This document shows, piece after piece, positions 23,410-32,232 of a DNA stretch of 64,000 nt (position 1 is its first letter; each line of letters begins with the position of its first letter). Both the position numbers and the translations under genes were made by a program. Source of the stretch: Bacillota bacterium. GTDB lineage: Bacteria; Bacillota; Clostridia; Oscillospirales; Ruminococcaceae. Below the pieces are notes generated by a model, which worked only from the letters and a program-made list of their open reading frames with translations, was not told the DNA's origin and ran no database searches. The stretch is from contig JAEWRN010000021.1 of assembly GCA_023460035.1 (NCBI GenBank), forward strand, positions 62,001 through 126,000. Direction: 5' to 3'.

Positions 23410-24435
23410 ATGAAAAATAGCAATGTGAAACGCCATCAATTAGCCGCCCTGCTGCTGGCAGGTGCTTTGTGCGTCGCCGCCCTGACCGGCTGCGGGGCCG
23501 CCGCCGCAAGCGCGCCCACTGCCAGCGCCGCACCGGCGGTAAGCAGTAAAACCGGCGACATCTACAAAGTAGGCCTGATCCAGCTGGTCACCCACACGTC
23601 GCTCGACGAAATCCGCACGGCCATTGTGGCAGAGCTGAAAACCGAAGCCGCCGCACAGGGTGTCACGGTATCGGTTGACTATAAAAACGCCGAAAACGAC
23701 CAGGCCGCCATCGACACCATCTGCCGCGGGTTTGTGGCCGACAAGGTCGATGTCATCGTCGCCATTGCCACCCCGGCCGCACAGGGTGCCGCTGCCGCCG
23801 TGCAGGGCACCGACATCCCGGTGATCTTCAGCGCCGTCACCGACCCGGTGGCCGCGGGCCTTGTCACCACCCCCGACGCGCCGGATTACAACATCACCGG
23901 CACGTCGGACGCGATTGCCGTGGGCGATATTTTTGACCTTGCCGCAAAGCTGACCCCGCAGGTGAAAAACTACGGGCTGTTCTACTGCCTGAACGAGGTC
24001 AACAGCCAGACGGTGATTGAAGAGGCAAAGCAGTACCTTGACGGCAAGGGCATTTCGTACGAGGTCAGCGGCGTGTCGTCGGTGTCCGACGTGCAAAGCG
24101 CCATCACCACCCTGGCGGGCAAGGTGGACGGCGTGTTTATCCCCATCGACAACACCGTCGCCTCTGCCATGAGCACCGTTGCCGATATCTGCACCAAAGC
24201 CGGTGTGCCGGTGTATGTGGCAGCCGACAGTATGGTGAAGGACGGCGGGCTTGCCACCGTGGGGGTCAACTACACCCAGTTGGGCACCCAGACGGCCGAC
24301 ATGGCGATGAAGGTGCTGACCGGCACCGACCCCAAAGACCTGCCGGTGGAGACGATGACCGACTATGCCGTGACGGTCAACCCGGACACCGCCGCCGCCC
24401 TTGGGGTGGACGTGAGCGCCTACACCGCAAAATAA
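23410..24435 (+). CDS. trpX: Tryptophan ABC transporter substrate-binding lipoprotein
   Basis: 341 residues from the ATG at 23410 after AAGGAG. The signal peptide ends in the lipobox LTGCG (Cys27). The mature protein is the ABC_sub_bind family (COG2984): KVGLIQLVTHTSLDEIRTAIV, KNAENDQAAIDTICRGFVADKVD, IPVIFSAVTDPVAAGLV, NITGTSDAIAV and GVFIPIDNTVASAMSTV. COG2984-COG4120-COG1101 cassettes preceded by tryptophan T-boxes are classed as the trpXYZ tryptophan importers. Specificity here rests on the T-box specifier, as the fold itself does not show the ligand. Confidence 0.85.
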   Translation: MKNSNVKRHQLAALLLAGALCVAALTGCGAAAASAPTASAAPAVSSKTGDIYKVGLIQLVTHTSLDEIRTAIVAELKTEAAAQGVTVSVDYKNAENDQAAIDTICRGFVADKVDVIVAIATPAAQGAAAAVQGTDIPVIFSAVTDPVAAGLVTTPDAPDYNITGTSDAIAVGDIFDLAAKLTPQVKNYGLFYCLNEVNSQTVIEEAKQYLDGKGISYEVSGVSSVSDVQSAITTLAGKVDGVFIPIDNTVASAMSTVADICTKAGVPVYVAADSMVKDGGLATVGVNYTQLGTQTADMAMKVLTGTDPKDLPVETMTDYAVTVNPDTAAALGVDVSAYTAK

Positions 24436-24459
24436 CAGCAAAACAGGAGGGGGGCCGCG

Positions 24460-25371
24460 ATGAGTTTACTGGTTTTTAGCGGGTCGGTCGAACAGGGGCT
24501 GATCTATGGGCTGGTGGCGCTGGCGCTGCTGGTGTCTTACCGGGTGCTGGATATTGCCGATTTAACGGTGGACGGCAGCTTTACGCTGGGCGCCGGGGCC
24601 AGTGCCATGCTGGTGCTGGCGGGCCACCCGCTGCTTGGGCTGCTGGTGGCCCCGCTGGCCGGGGCACTGGCCGGGGTGGTGACTGCGCTGCTGCAAACCA
24701 AATGCAAGGTGGCGCCCATCCTTGCGGGCATTATCACGATGACGGCGCTGTACTCCATCAACTTAATGGTGATGGGCGGGCGCAGCAATTTGCAGCTGCT
24801 GCGCACCGAAACGGTGTTTACCGCCGTGCGCGCCCTGCTGGGCGACAGCGCGGGCCCGCTGGTGTTGCTGGCCGCAGTGGATGTTGTTGTTTGCACGCTG
24901 CTGGGGCTGTTTTTGCGCACCCGCACCGGGCTTGCGGTGCGCGCCACCGGCGACAACCCCGCTATGGTGCGCGCGTCCAGCATCAACCCGGCGGTCACAA
25001 CGCTGATCGGCCTTGCCATTGCAAACGCCCTGGTGGGCCTTGCGGGCGGGCTGATTGCCCAATACCAGCAGTTTACCGAGGTGGGCGGCGGCACCGGCAC
25101 GGTGGTGCTGGGCCTCGCGTCGCTCATCATCGGCGAGGTGGTCACCGGCCGCAGCAGCATGCCCCGGCGCCTTGCGGGCGCCATTGTGGGGGCGATTGTT
25201 TACCGGCTGATCTTGGCGCTGGCGCTGTCGGCATCGGTGACGCCGCAAAACCTCAAACTGGTCTCGGCCATCATCGTGGCGGCGGCCATCAGTGCCCCGG
25301 CCATCAAGCAGCGGGTACAGCTGGCACAAAAAAAGCGAAAGGCGGTGCGGGAGCATGCTGCACGTCACTGA
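24460..25371 (+). CDS. trpY: Tryptophan ABC transporter permease
   Basis: 303 residues with about eight to nine helices, beginning MSLLVFSGSVEQGLIYGLVA. It belongs to the COG4120 permeases, related to branched-chain amino acid LivM/H permeases: LDIADLTVDGSFTLGAGASA, TGLAVRATGDNPAMVRASSI (the cytoplasmic coupling segment) and GLASLIIGEVVTGRSS. The start is 25 bases after trpX with GGAGGGGGG upstream. Its end overlaps trpZ by 17 bases. It forms the channel of the T-box-controlled importer. Confidence 0.85.
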   Translation: MSLLVFSGSVEQGLIYGLVALALLVSYRVLDIADLTVDGSFTLGAGASAMLVLAGHPLLGLLVAPLAGALAGVVTALLQTKCKVAPILAGIITMTALYSINLMVMGGRSNLQLLRTETVFTAVRALLGDSAGPLVLLAAVDVVVCTLLGLFLRTRTGLAVRATGDNPAMVRASSINPAVTTLIGLAIANALVGLAGGLIAQYQQFTEVGGGTGTVVLGLASLIIGEVVTGRSSMPRRLAGAIVGAIVYRLILALALSASVTPQNLKLVSAIIVAAAISAPAIKQRVQLAQKKRKAVREHAARH

Positions 25372-26149
25372 GCTGGAAAAAACCTTTTACCCCGGCACCC
25401 CGGCCGAAAAGCACGCACTGGGGCCCGTGACCATTACGTTGCAGGATGGCGAGTTCGTCACGCTGATTGGCGGCAACGGGGCGGGCAAATCCACGCTATT
25501 CAACGCGATTGCCGGTGAGTTTTTGCCCGATGCCGGGTGGATAGAGCTGGACGGGCGGGACATCACCTTTTTGCCTGAACACCGCCGCGCCGCGCTGATT
25601 GGGCGGCTGTTTCAAGACCCGATGAAAGGCACGGCCCCGTCGATGACGATGGAAGAAAACCTGACGCTTGCCTATTTAAGCGCCGGGCGGGGCGGCACCT
25701 TGCGGGGCAAGGCACAGCGCCGGGCCTTTTTTGCCGCCCAGTTAGGGCGGCTGGGCCTTGGGCTTGAAACAAGGCTGAAAACCCCGGTGGGCCTGCTTTC
25801 CGGCGGGCAGCGGCAGGCGCTGACACTGCTGATGGCGACCATTGTGCCGCCGCGGCTGTTATTGCTGGACGAGCACACCGCCGCGCTGGACCCGGCCACG
25901 GCGGAAAAAGTGCTGGCGCTGACCAATGAAATTGTGCGCGAGCACCACTTGACCTGCATGATGGTGACCCACAATATTGACACCGCGCTGCGCACCGGCA
26001 CCCGCACCCTGATGCTGGAGGACGGGCGGCTGGTGCTGGACCTTGCGGGCGAAGCGCGTGCGGGCATGACGGTAGAAACACTGCTGGCAAAGTTTCGCTC
26101 GTCGCTGAACAACGACCGCATTTTGCTGCCCGGCAGCAGTACCGTATAA
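25355..26149 (+). CDS. trpZ: Tryptophan ABC transporter ATP-binding protein
   Basis: 264 residues from the ATG at 25355, inside the end of trpY and next to a GGGAG site; this start puts the conserved MLHVTELEKTF at the N-terminus. Walker A is GGNGAGKST, the Q loop region includes LFQDPMKGTAPSMT, the signature is LLSGGQRQAL, and Walker B is LLLLDEHTAALDP (an His replaces the usual Pro after DE). The COG1101-specific spacing of QDPMKGTAPS is present. It energises TrpY-TrpX. A terminator follows 9 bases after the stop. Confidence 0.87.
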   Translation: MLHVTELEKTFYPGTPAEKHALGPVTITLQDGEFVTLIGGNGAGKSTLFNAIAGEFLPDAGWIELDGRDITFLPEHRRAALIGRLFQDPMKGTAPSMTMEENLTLAYLSAGRGGTLRGKAQRRAFFAAQLGRLGLGLETRLKTPVGLLSGGQRQALTLLMATIVPPRLLLLDEHTAALDPATAEKVLALTNEIVREHHLTCMMVTHNIDTALRTGTRTLMLEDGRLVLDLAGEARAGMTVETLLAKFRSSLNNDRILLPGSSTV

Positions 26150-26157
26150 AACGAACT

Positions 26158-26208
26158 AGAAAAGCCCCGCCCCGCGCCAAACTGTTTAGCGCGGGGCGGG
26201 GCTTTTCT
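26158..26208 (+). terminator. Terminator of trpXYZ
   Basis: A 20-bp perfect stem, AGAAAAGCCCCGCCCCGCGC and complement, with an 11-base loop. It would act in both directions. Confidence 0.85.
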
Positions 26209-26412
26209 GGTGTAAAAAGAGTCGCGGTCTTGGCAACCGTGTGCCGGGCGGTAAAGCCGGGCTGTGACCCCAAATTACCCGCTGGGCCGGTACGGTGTTG
26301 GCGTTTACGGCAAAAGCAGCAAGGTGGTGCCTGCCAAACAGGGGCGCCGTGCGTGGTAAGTTTGGGAAGGCTTATCTGCTAAGTTTAAAATGGGCTATTT
26401 CTTTTCAATGAT

Positions 26413-26862
26413 CTATTTTTCGGGTTTTTCTTTAGTTTCAACAAGTTTGACATCAGAAAGTTTGACATCAGAGGTAATGATAAGGCTTACTTTTTTAGAT
26501 TGCGTTGTTTCGATTTTTAATAAATACGCACTATTTGCCTTTATATCAGACAATTCAATTTCAAAATTTGAGTCCTCTTTATAGTTGCCATCCCAAACGA
26601 CCTCATTATTTGCAGTATTTAATACTTGAATGGTCGCATCGCCAGAATCAATTTTCAACTCTGCATTTAACTTTAATTGATCCATATCATCATGGATATA
26701 GATTTTTTTTTCATCGCTGGAATTTGCCGCGGCACTTGTGTCAAAGGAAAAACTTATTTTTGTTTCAGAAACAATGCTGTTGGTATTACAGGCACTTAAC
26801 GAGAACAATGCGATAAGCAACAATAAAACGGCAGAAATTTTTAGTGGTAATTTTGAGTACAT
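26413..26862 (-). CDS. Hypothetical lipoprotein in an AT-rich island
   Basis: 149 residues with AGGAGA before the ATG. The N-terminus KISAVLLLLIALFSLSACN is a lipoprotein signal with lipobox LSAC (Cys25). The remainder is Asp-, Glu- and Lys-rich, predicted beta-strand-rich, and ends in a charged tail. I recognise no family. Base composition is clearly more AT-rich than the neighbours and the codon use (AAT, ATA, TTT-rich) differs, so recent transfer is likely. It stands alone, without a visible partner, between the trpXYZ terminator and the P-type ATPase. Confidence 0.65.
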   Translation of the reverse strand: MYSKLPLKISAVLLLLIALFSLSACNTNSIVSETKISFSFDTSAAANSSDEKKIYIHDDMDQLKLNAELKIDSGDATIQVLNTANNEVVWDGNYKEDSNFEIELSDIKANSAYLLKIETTQSKKVSLIITSDVKLSDVKLVETKEKPEK

Positions 26863-27254
26863 AAAACTTGTCTCCTGTCAGATAATTCTTCATAAATCCG
26901 TATGGGGGGCAGGGGTTAATAGCAATTTAACGTTTAAACCTTTGCTTTTGTTACTTGCGCACCTTTTTTTGGCGTTTTGACAACATGCCATTCATTGATA
27001 ATGTTCCCCCCAAAAAGCAACCCTGTATCGTTGCAGGATAGGCAGGCCCCCCAAAAAGCGGCCGCTTTTACCACCGCCAGTATAATGCTTTATAGGGAGG
27101 AAGTTGTTTTGCTGTGCATAAGCTTTAAAAGTTGATTTTTGCGGTTTCATTAAATTACTCTTGTCTTGACCTTTATCTTCACCCCTTACGGATTATTAAA
27201 AATTACAACGCTGTGATACCAACTGTAACGGCATACGCCGGGCTATGTGCGGTG
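26863..27254. other. AT-rich intergenic stretch without a recognisable gene
   Basis: The 392 bases continue the AT-rich composition of the lipoprotein gene up to about 27,230, where the GC-rich background resumes. I see no open frame with a binding site, no terminal inverted repeat and no tRNA end that would mark an integration site. Confidence 0.5.
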
Positions 27255-29663
27255 CTAATGGGTATAAACCTTGGCGCCGGTGCGCAGGCGGTGGCGGTGC
27301 AGCGCATTTTGGGCCAGCCGCGTCGCACTGGTCAGTGCCCCCAACAGCAGCGGGGCCAGCGCGCCGACAAGGGTAAAGGTCAGCCACGCGGGGGCAGAAA
27401 GTGGCACAAAGCCCAGCAGCGGGGCGCCCAGCCAAAAGCACAGCAAAAACGCGGCCACCAGCGCGGCAAACCACAGCCCGCGCAGCCGGTTAAACGGCCG
27501 GCACAGCCCGGCCAGCACACAAAAGCCCACCAGCCCCACCAGCAAAATACTCAGGGTGGACACCTGCCCCTGCGGCAGCCCAAACACACAACTCAGCGCC
27601 ATGGCGGCCAGCACACAAATTAAATCAGTCAGCCCGCCGGGCAGCGCGGCGCACAGCACCGTTTCAAAAAAACGGCCCGACACCCGGCGGTTACAGGGCT
27701 CCAGCGTCAGCAAAAACGACGGTACGCCGATGGTCAGCCCGCTGATTAGCGAAAGCTGTAACGGTGCAAACGGGTAGGGCATCGCAACGACCATCAGCAC
27801 CAACGCAAGGCCGAGCGACAAAATATTCTTGGTCAAAAACAGCGCGGCTGAGCGCTCGATATTGTGAATCACCCGCCGCCCTTCGGCCACGATGGCGGGC
27901 ATCACCGCAAAGTCAGAGCCCAGCAGCACGATTTGTGCCGCCTGCTGCGCGGCTTCGCTGCCCGCCGCCATCGCGACGCTGCAATCTGCCTGCCGCAGTG
28001 CCAGCAGGTCGTTTACGCCGTCGCCGGTCATCGCCACCTTGTGCCCCTGCTGTTGCAGCGTTGCCACCAGCGTGCGTTTTTGCGCGGGGGTCACACGGCC
28101 AAACACCGTGTATTGCGTGGCGGCGTCAGTGACTTCAAGGTCGGTCAGGCCGGTCAGGTCAATGGCAAGGGCCGCGCCGTCAATGCCCGCCTGTGCGGCA
28201 AGGGCTGCGGCGGTGGCCGCGTCGTCGCCCGAAATCACTTTCAGCGCGACGCCCTGCTGTTTAAAGTACGCCACGGTAGAAGCGGCACTGGCCCGCAGCG
28301 GGTCGGCAAGCAACACCGCGCCCAGCGCCGTCGCACCGGGGGCGCCCTGCCCTGCGGTGGGCAGCGCACTTGCCTGCGCCAGCACCAGCACCCGGCGGCC
28401 TGCCGCCGCCTGCGCGGCAAGCGGTGGCGACAGTTCTGCTAAGCCGGTGCCCAGCACAAACTGCGCGGCCCCCAGCAGCAGCCAGCTGCCGTCTGCCTGT
28501 TGCAGTGCCCCCCATTTGCGGGCAGAGGAAAACGGCACCGCTTCGCCGGCAAACGCGTGCGGTGCTTTGCGCAGTGCTTTGCGCAGGGCCTGTGCGGTGG
28601 GGTTTTCGTCGCCGGTGGCATGGGCATAGCCCGCCAGCACCTGCCGAAACTCGTCGTCTGTCAGCCCGCCCAGCGGCTGGGTGCCCACAAGCTGCATGGC
28701 ACCCTCGGTCAGCGTGCCGGTTTTATCGAGGCACAAAATGTCCACCCGCGCCAAATTCTCAATACACGAAAGGTCGCGCACCAGTGTGCGGCGGCGGGCC
28801 AGCACCAGCACCCCCACAGCCAGCGCAAGGCTGGTCAGCAGGTACAGCCCCTCGGGTATCATGCCCACCACGGCCCCCACGGTGGAGGTGACCGCATATT
28901 GCAGCCCGGTGCCCAGCAGCAGGTACTGCCGCAAAAACAGCGCCAGCGCCACCGGTAATAAAATCAGCCCAATCGCCTTTAATAGTTTGTCCAGCGTGCG
29001 CATCATCTGCGAGCGGCTGCCCTTGGTGCGTTTGGCCTCCTGTGTGATGCGGGCGGCAAACGAATTGCCACCCACGGCGGTCAGCTGCACCGTGCACTGC
29101 CCGGCCACAACGGCGCTGCCCGAAAGCAATGTGTCCCCCGCCTTTTTTTGCACCGGGTCGGCTTCGCCGGTCAGCAGTGCCTCGCTTACCTCGGCGCGGC
29201 CCTGTGTCACAACGGCGTCGGCGGGTATGGTTTCCCCTGCCGCCAGCAGCACAAGGTCGCCCTGCACCAGCTGCTCTACCGGCAGCGCATGCAGCGCGCC
29301 TTCGCGCAGGCAGTTTGCCGTGGGCGCGGCCAGCAGGCTAATGCGCCCCAGTGCTTTGCGCACCCGAAGCTCCTGCACAATGCCCACGGCGGCGTTGCAA
29401 AGCACGACACCCAAAAACAGCACATTGGTATACGAGCCCACGGCGCAAAGGCAGGCCGCGAGAAAGAAAAACAGCAGGTTAAACGGGGTGATGCAGTTGT
29501 CGCGCCAAATGCGCCCCACGCTTTTTAGCAGCGGGGTGGGGGCGGTGTTGGCAAAGCCCGCTTCGGCAAGCTGCTGCGCTTTGGCAAAGCTAAGGCCACC
29601 GGCAGGGGTTGCGCCGGCAGGGCCGGGCTGCGGTGTGATGGGAGGCGATTGGGGGTTTTTCAT
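27255..29663 (-). CDS. P-type cation-transporting ATPase, CtpE-like
   Basis: 802 residues. It has the actuator motif LLTGEADP at about 163-170, the membrane motif GMIPEGLYLLTSLALAVGVL at 268-287, the phosphorylated Asp313 in CLDKTGTLTEG, the nucleotide-binding region with FSSARKWGAL, and the hinge AMTGDGVNDLLALRQAD. The PEGL motif lacks the CPx of heavy-metal pumps and the long extra domains of SERCA. This short form with a Pro-rich tail at the N-terminus matches the CtpE/YfgQ-like HAD-IC group, for which Ca2+ export or uptake has been proposed. The true ion is unknown. AAAGGAAC precedes the ATG. Confidence 0.83.
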   Translation of the reverse strand: MKNPQSPPITPQPGPAGATPAGGLSFAKAQQLAEAGFANTAPTPLLKSVGRIWRDNCITPFNLLFFFLAACLCAVGSYTNVLFLGVVLCNAAVGIVQELRVRKALGRISLLAAPTANCLREGALHALPVEQLVQGDLVLLAAGETIPADAVVTQGRAEVSEALLTGEADPVQKKAGDTLLSGSAVVAGQCTVQLTAVGGNSFAARITQEAKRTKGSRSQMMRTLDKLLKAIGLILLPVALALFLRQYLLLGTGLQYAVTSTVGAVVGMIPEGLYLLTSLALAVGVLVLARRRTLVRDLSCIENLARVDILCLDKTGTLTEGAMQLVGTQPLGGLTDDEFRQVLAGYAHATGDENPTAQALRKALRKAPHAFAGEAVPFSSARKWGALQQADGSWLLLGAAQFVLGTGLAELSPPLAAQAAAGRRVLVLAQASALPTAGQGAPGATALGAVLLADPLRASAASTVAYFKQQGVALKVISGDDAATAAALAAQAGIDGAALAIDLTGLTDLEVTDAATQYTVFGRVTPAQKRTLVATLQQQGHKVAMTGDGVNDLLALRQADCSVAMAAGSEAAQQAAQIVLLGSDFAVMPAIVAEGRRVIHNIERSAALFLTKNILSLGLALVLMVVAMPYPFAPLQLSLISGLTIGVPSFLLTLEPCNRRVSGRFFETVLCAALPGGLTDLICVLAAMALSCVFGLPQGQVSTLSILLVGLVGFCVLAGLCRPFNRLRGLWFAALVAAFLLCFWLGAPLLGFVPLSAPAWLTFTLVGALAPLLLGALTSATRLAQNALHRHRLRTGAKVYTH

Positions 29664-30117
29664 AAGGGGGGTGTTCCTTTCGTGTTTCTACCCTTGTAAC
29701 GAGCGAGAAAGGGGGATATTTCCAAAGAAAAACGAAAGCTTTTGTGCAAACGGGGTGTTTTGTGCCGCCCCCCGGCGCAAAAGGGCTGCCCCCGGCGAGC
29801 TGCCGCGCAAAGGCAGGGTGTCGGCAAAGCACGCGGTAGAGCACCGGCACCAAACGGGTGGCCTTGCACCCACACACGGCAGCTTTTAAAAAAACTGCGC
29901 GAGTGACGCAAACGGGCGGGCCTTGCAAGTGGCGCATAATAGCACAGCAGCTTGCCTGGCGGGCAGCGGCGGCAAGGGGGCAAGGGCAGGCGCTGCGGCA
30001 GGTTGTAATGCCCGTGATACCGCGTTGCCCGCGGCATGCAAACAAAGCCGCCGCAAAAAGGCAAACAAAAGCCCCGCGCAGCAAACTGCGCGGGGCGGTA
30101 GGGCAAAAGCGAAAATC
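29664..30117. other. Intergenic region with a candidate extended -10 promoter for the P-type ATPase
   Basis: The 454 bases contain the V-ATPase terminator at the right end and no convincing gene. On the minus strand TGCTATTAT (29936-29944) is an extended -10-like element that would give the ATPase gene a leader of about 260 bases; no -35 and no known riboswitch motif were seen. Confidence 0.3.
30063..30096 (-). terminator. Terminator of the V-ATPase operon
   Basis: GCCCCGCGCAG/CTGCGCGGGGC stem with a 4-base loop (30071-30096), followed on the minus strand by TTTTGTTT. Confidence 0.85.
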
Positions 30118-30729
30118 TTAGCTCTTTTTGGTTTTTTTAATGACCTTCAAACGGGTGAACTCTTCGCGTTCACGCTCTTCCAGCACGCCCGAAATAAAGC
30201 GGATATTCTCCTCAAATTTCGGGATGTTGATGTTTTCCAGCATGTTAGCGCGGCGCTGTGTCTTTTTAATGGCAACGGCAAGCCGGTATACGCTGTTGTC
30301 AATGCTGGCAAGCCGGGCGGCCATCAGCTTTACTTTGTTGAAGCTGAGGTAGGCGCGGTCCAGCTGCGAGTTGGTGTTGCCAAAGCTGTACAGCGGTTTC
30401 AGCGAGTGCTCTTTTTGCGCCGTGGTGGGCAGCTCGACCCCCATGACACTGCGCGACGAGATGGAAAGCCCGTCTTCCTCCGGCTCAACACCGATCATGA
30501 TCTGCTCGATGCCCAGCGTGACGTTGGCAGACTGCAGCGCCCGGTAAGCGGACGAAAAGGTGTCGCCGATGTCCTGTTGCAGCTGGGCCGACTCGTCAAT
30601 CAGCTTCATCATTTCGCGCATGAGTACGTTGCGTTTGCGGTCAAGCAGCTCGAAGCCCAGCTTTGCCCGCGCAAGCGAGCGTTTCAGGCTGATCAGGTTG
30701 CCTTTGGTAGGGATGATATTGGTGGCCAC
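30118..30729 (-). CDS. atpD: V-type ATPase subunit D (central stalk)
   Basis: 203 residues starting with GTG after AAAGGAGG. Subunit D is the coiled-coil rotor shaft inside the A3B3 head; it couples proton or sodium flow to ATP turnover. Signatures are the N-terminal IIPTKGNLISLKRSLARAKLGFELLDRKR and the C-terminal ASIDNSVYRLAVAIKKTQRR with a basic tail. It is the last gene of the operon, right before the terminator. The family is about 200-210 residues, so it is complete. Confidence 0.94.
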   Translation of the reverse strand: MATNIIPTKGNLISLKRSLARAKLGFELLDRKRNVLMREMMKLIDESAQLQQDIGDTFSSAYRALQSANVTLGIEQIMIGVEPEEDGLSISSRSVMGVELPTTAQKEHSLKPLYSFGNTNSQLDRAYLSFNKVKLMAARLASIDNSVYRLAVAIKKTQRRANMLENINIPKFEENIRFISGVLEEREREEFTRLKVIKKTKKS

Positions 30730-30822
30730 GGGGCTGCCTCCTTTCGTGCCGGCCCCCTGCGGGGCACGGCCTAATGTTAGCCCGCCGCGCGGCGGGCCGC
30801 CGCACAGGGGTCAAAAGAAAAC

Positions 30823-32214
30823 TCAGGCGCTCTTTTTTTTGTAGTAGGCGTTGATTGTTTTTTCGTCCAAACGGTCCAGCTCTTCGCGCGGCAAAATCGA
30901 CAGCAGCTCCCAGCCAAGGTCCAGGCTTTGCTCGATGGTGCGGTCCTCTGTCGGGCTCTGGTTCAAAAAGCGCTGCTCAAAGGCCTGGCCGAAAGCAAGG
31001 TACTGCTTGTCGGTTTCCGACAATTCCTCTTCGCCGATAACGCTGGCAAGCCCGCGCGCGTCGCTGACCTTGGCGTAGCTTGCAAACAGCTGGTTGTACA
31101 AATCAGAGTGGTCCACACGGGTATAGCCCTCGCCGATGCTGTCCTTCATCAAACGCGACAGGCTGGGCAGCACGTCGATGGGCGGGTAAATGCCGGTCTG
31201 GTCCAAATAGCGGTCCAGCACGATCTGCCCCTCGGTGATGTAACCGGTCAGGTCAGGAATCGGGTGGGTGATGTCGTCGTTCGGCATTGTCAAAATGGGA
31301 ATCTGCGTGACGCTGCCGGGGTGGCCTTTCACGATGCCGGCACGTTCGTACAGGCTGGCAAGGTCGGAGTACAAATAGCCGGGGTAGCCTTTGCGGCCGG
31401 GGATCTCGCCTTTAGAGGACGAGAATTCACGCAGTGCCTCGGCGTAGCTGGTCATATCGGTCATCACGACCAGCACGTGCATGCCCTGCTCGAACGCCAG
31501 ATATTCGGCGGCCGTCAGCGCGCAGCGCGGGGTCAGGATGCGTTCGATAATCGGGTCGGACGAGAGGTTTAAGAACATCGTCACACGGCTTTGGGCACCG
31601 CTTTCAGAGAAGCTGCGGCGAAAATAGTCTGCAACGTCGTTCGTAACACCCATGGCGCAGAACACCACGCCAAACTTTTCGCCGTCGGCATCGGCCTTGT
31701 CCGACAGCTTCGACTGCCGCACAATCTGCGCGGCCAGCTTGTTGTGGCTCATGCCGCTGCCAGAGAAGATCGGCAGCTTCTGCCCGCGAATCAGGGTCAT
31801 CAGCGTGTCAATGCTGGAAATACCAGTGCGGATGTAGTTGCGCGGGTAAGTGCGGCTGACCGGGTTGATGGGGTTGCCGTTGATGTCCTCAAACTTTTCG
31901 GCGTAAACGGGGCCAAGGCCGTCAATCGGCTGGCCCGCGCCGTTAAACACGCGGCCCACGATTTCGGGTGAAAGCGCAAGGCGCATCGGCTCGCCGGTAA
32001 AACGCGTGCTGGTGCTGGCAAGGCCAAGGCCTGCGGTGCCGTCAAACACCTGCACAATAGCGCGCTCGCCCTGCAGGGCGATGACGCGGCCAAGGCGGTG
32101 GTCGTCGTCGCCCTGGCGGATTTCGACCATTTCCTCAAACGAAACACCCTTGACACCGTCCAGTGCGACGAGGGGGCCGTTGATTTCGGAAAGACCCAGA
32201 TATTCGATTGCCAT
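30823..32214 (-). CDS. atpB: V-type ATPase subunit B (regulatory nucleotide-binding)
   Basis: 463 residues, family length. Subunit B alternates with A in the hexameric head; its nucleotide site is non-catalytic. Recognisable blocks are EYLGLSEINGPLVALDGVKG at the N-terminus, RTYPRNYIRTGISSIDTL, GQKLPIFSGSGMSHNKLAAQI (a loop in place of a P-loop), MTDMTSYAEALREFSSSKGEIPGRKGYPGYLY, and the C-terminal EELDRLDEKTINAYY. AGGAGAG lies before the ATG. Confidence 0.96.
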   Translation of the reverse strand: MAIEYLGLSEINGPLVALDGVKGVSFEEMVEIRQGDDDHRLGRVIALQGERAIVQVFDGTAGLGLASTSTRFTGEPMRLALSPEIVGRVFNGAGQPIDGLGPVYAEKFEDINGNPINPVSRTYPRNYIRTGISSIDTLMTLIRGQKLPIFSGSGMSHNKLAAQIVRQSKLSDKADADGEKFGVVFCAMGVTNDVADYFRRSFSESGAQSRVTMFLNLSSDPIIERILTPRCALTAAEYLAFEQGMHVLVVMTDMTSYAEALREFSSSKGEIPGRKGYPGYLYSDLASLYERAGIVKGHPGSVTQIPILTMPNDDITHPIPDLTGYITEGQIVLDRYLDQTGIYPPIDVLPSLSRLMKDSIGEGYTRVDHSDLYNQLFASYAKVSDARGLASVIGEEELSETDKQYLAFGQAFEQRFLNQSPTEDRTIEQSLDLGWELLSILPREELDRLDEKTINAYYKKKSA

Positions 32215-32232
32215 ATGCAGTCTCTCCTCTCT

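Noticed and set aside
29590..30084. Open frames on the minus strand upstream of the P-type ATPase
   Set aside because: Composition is random-like, no binding site, and they run into the ATPase start. A 454-base non-coding gap is more likely.
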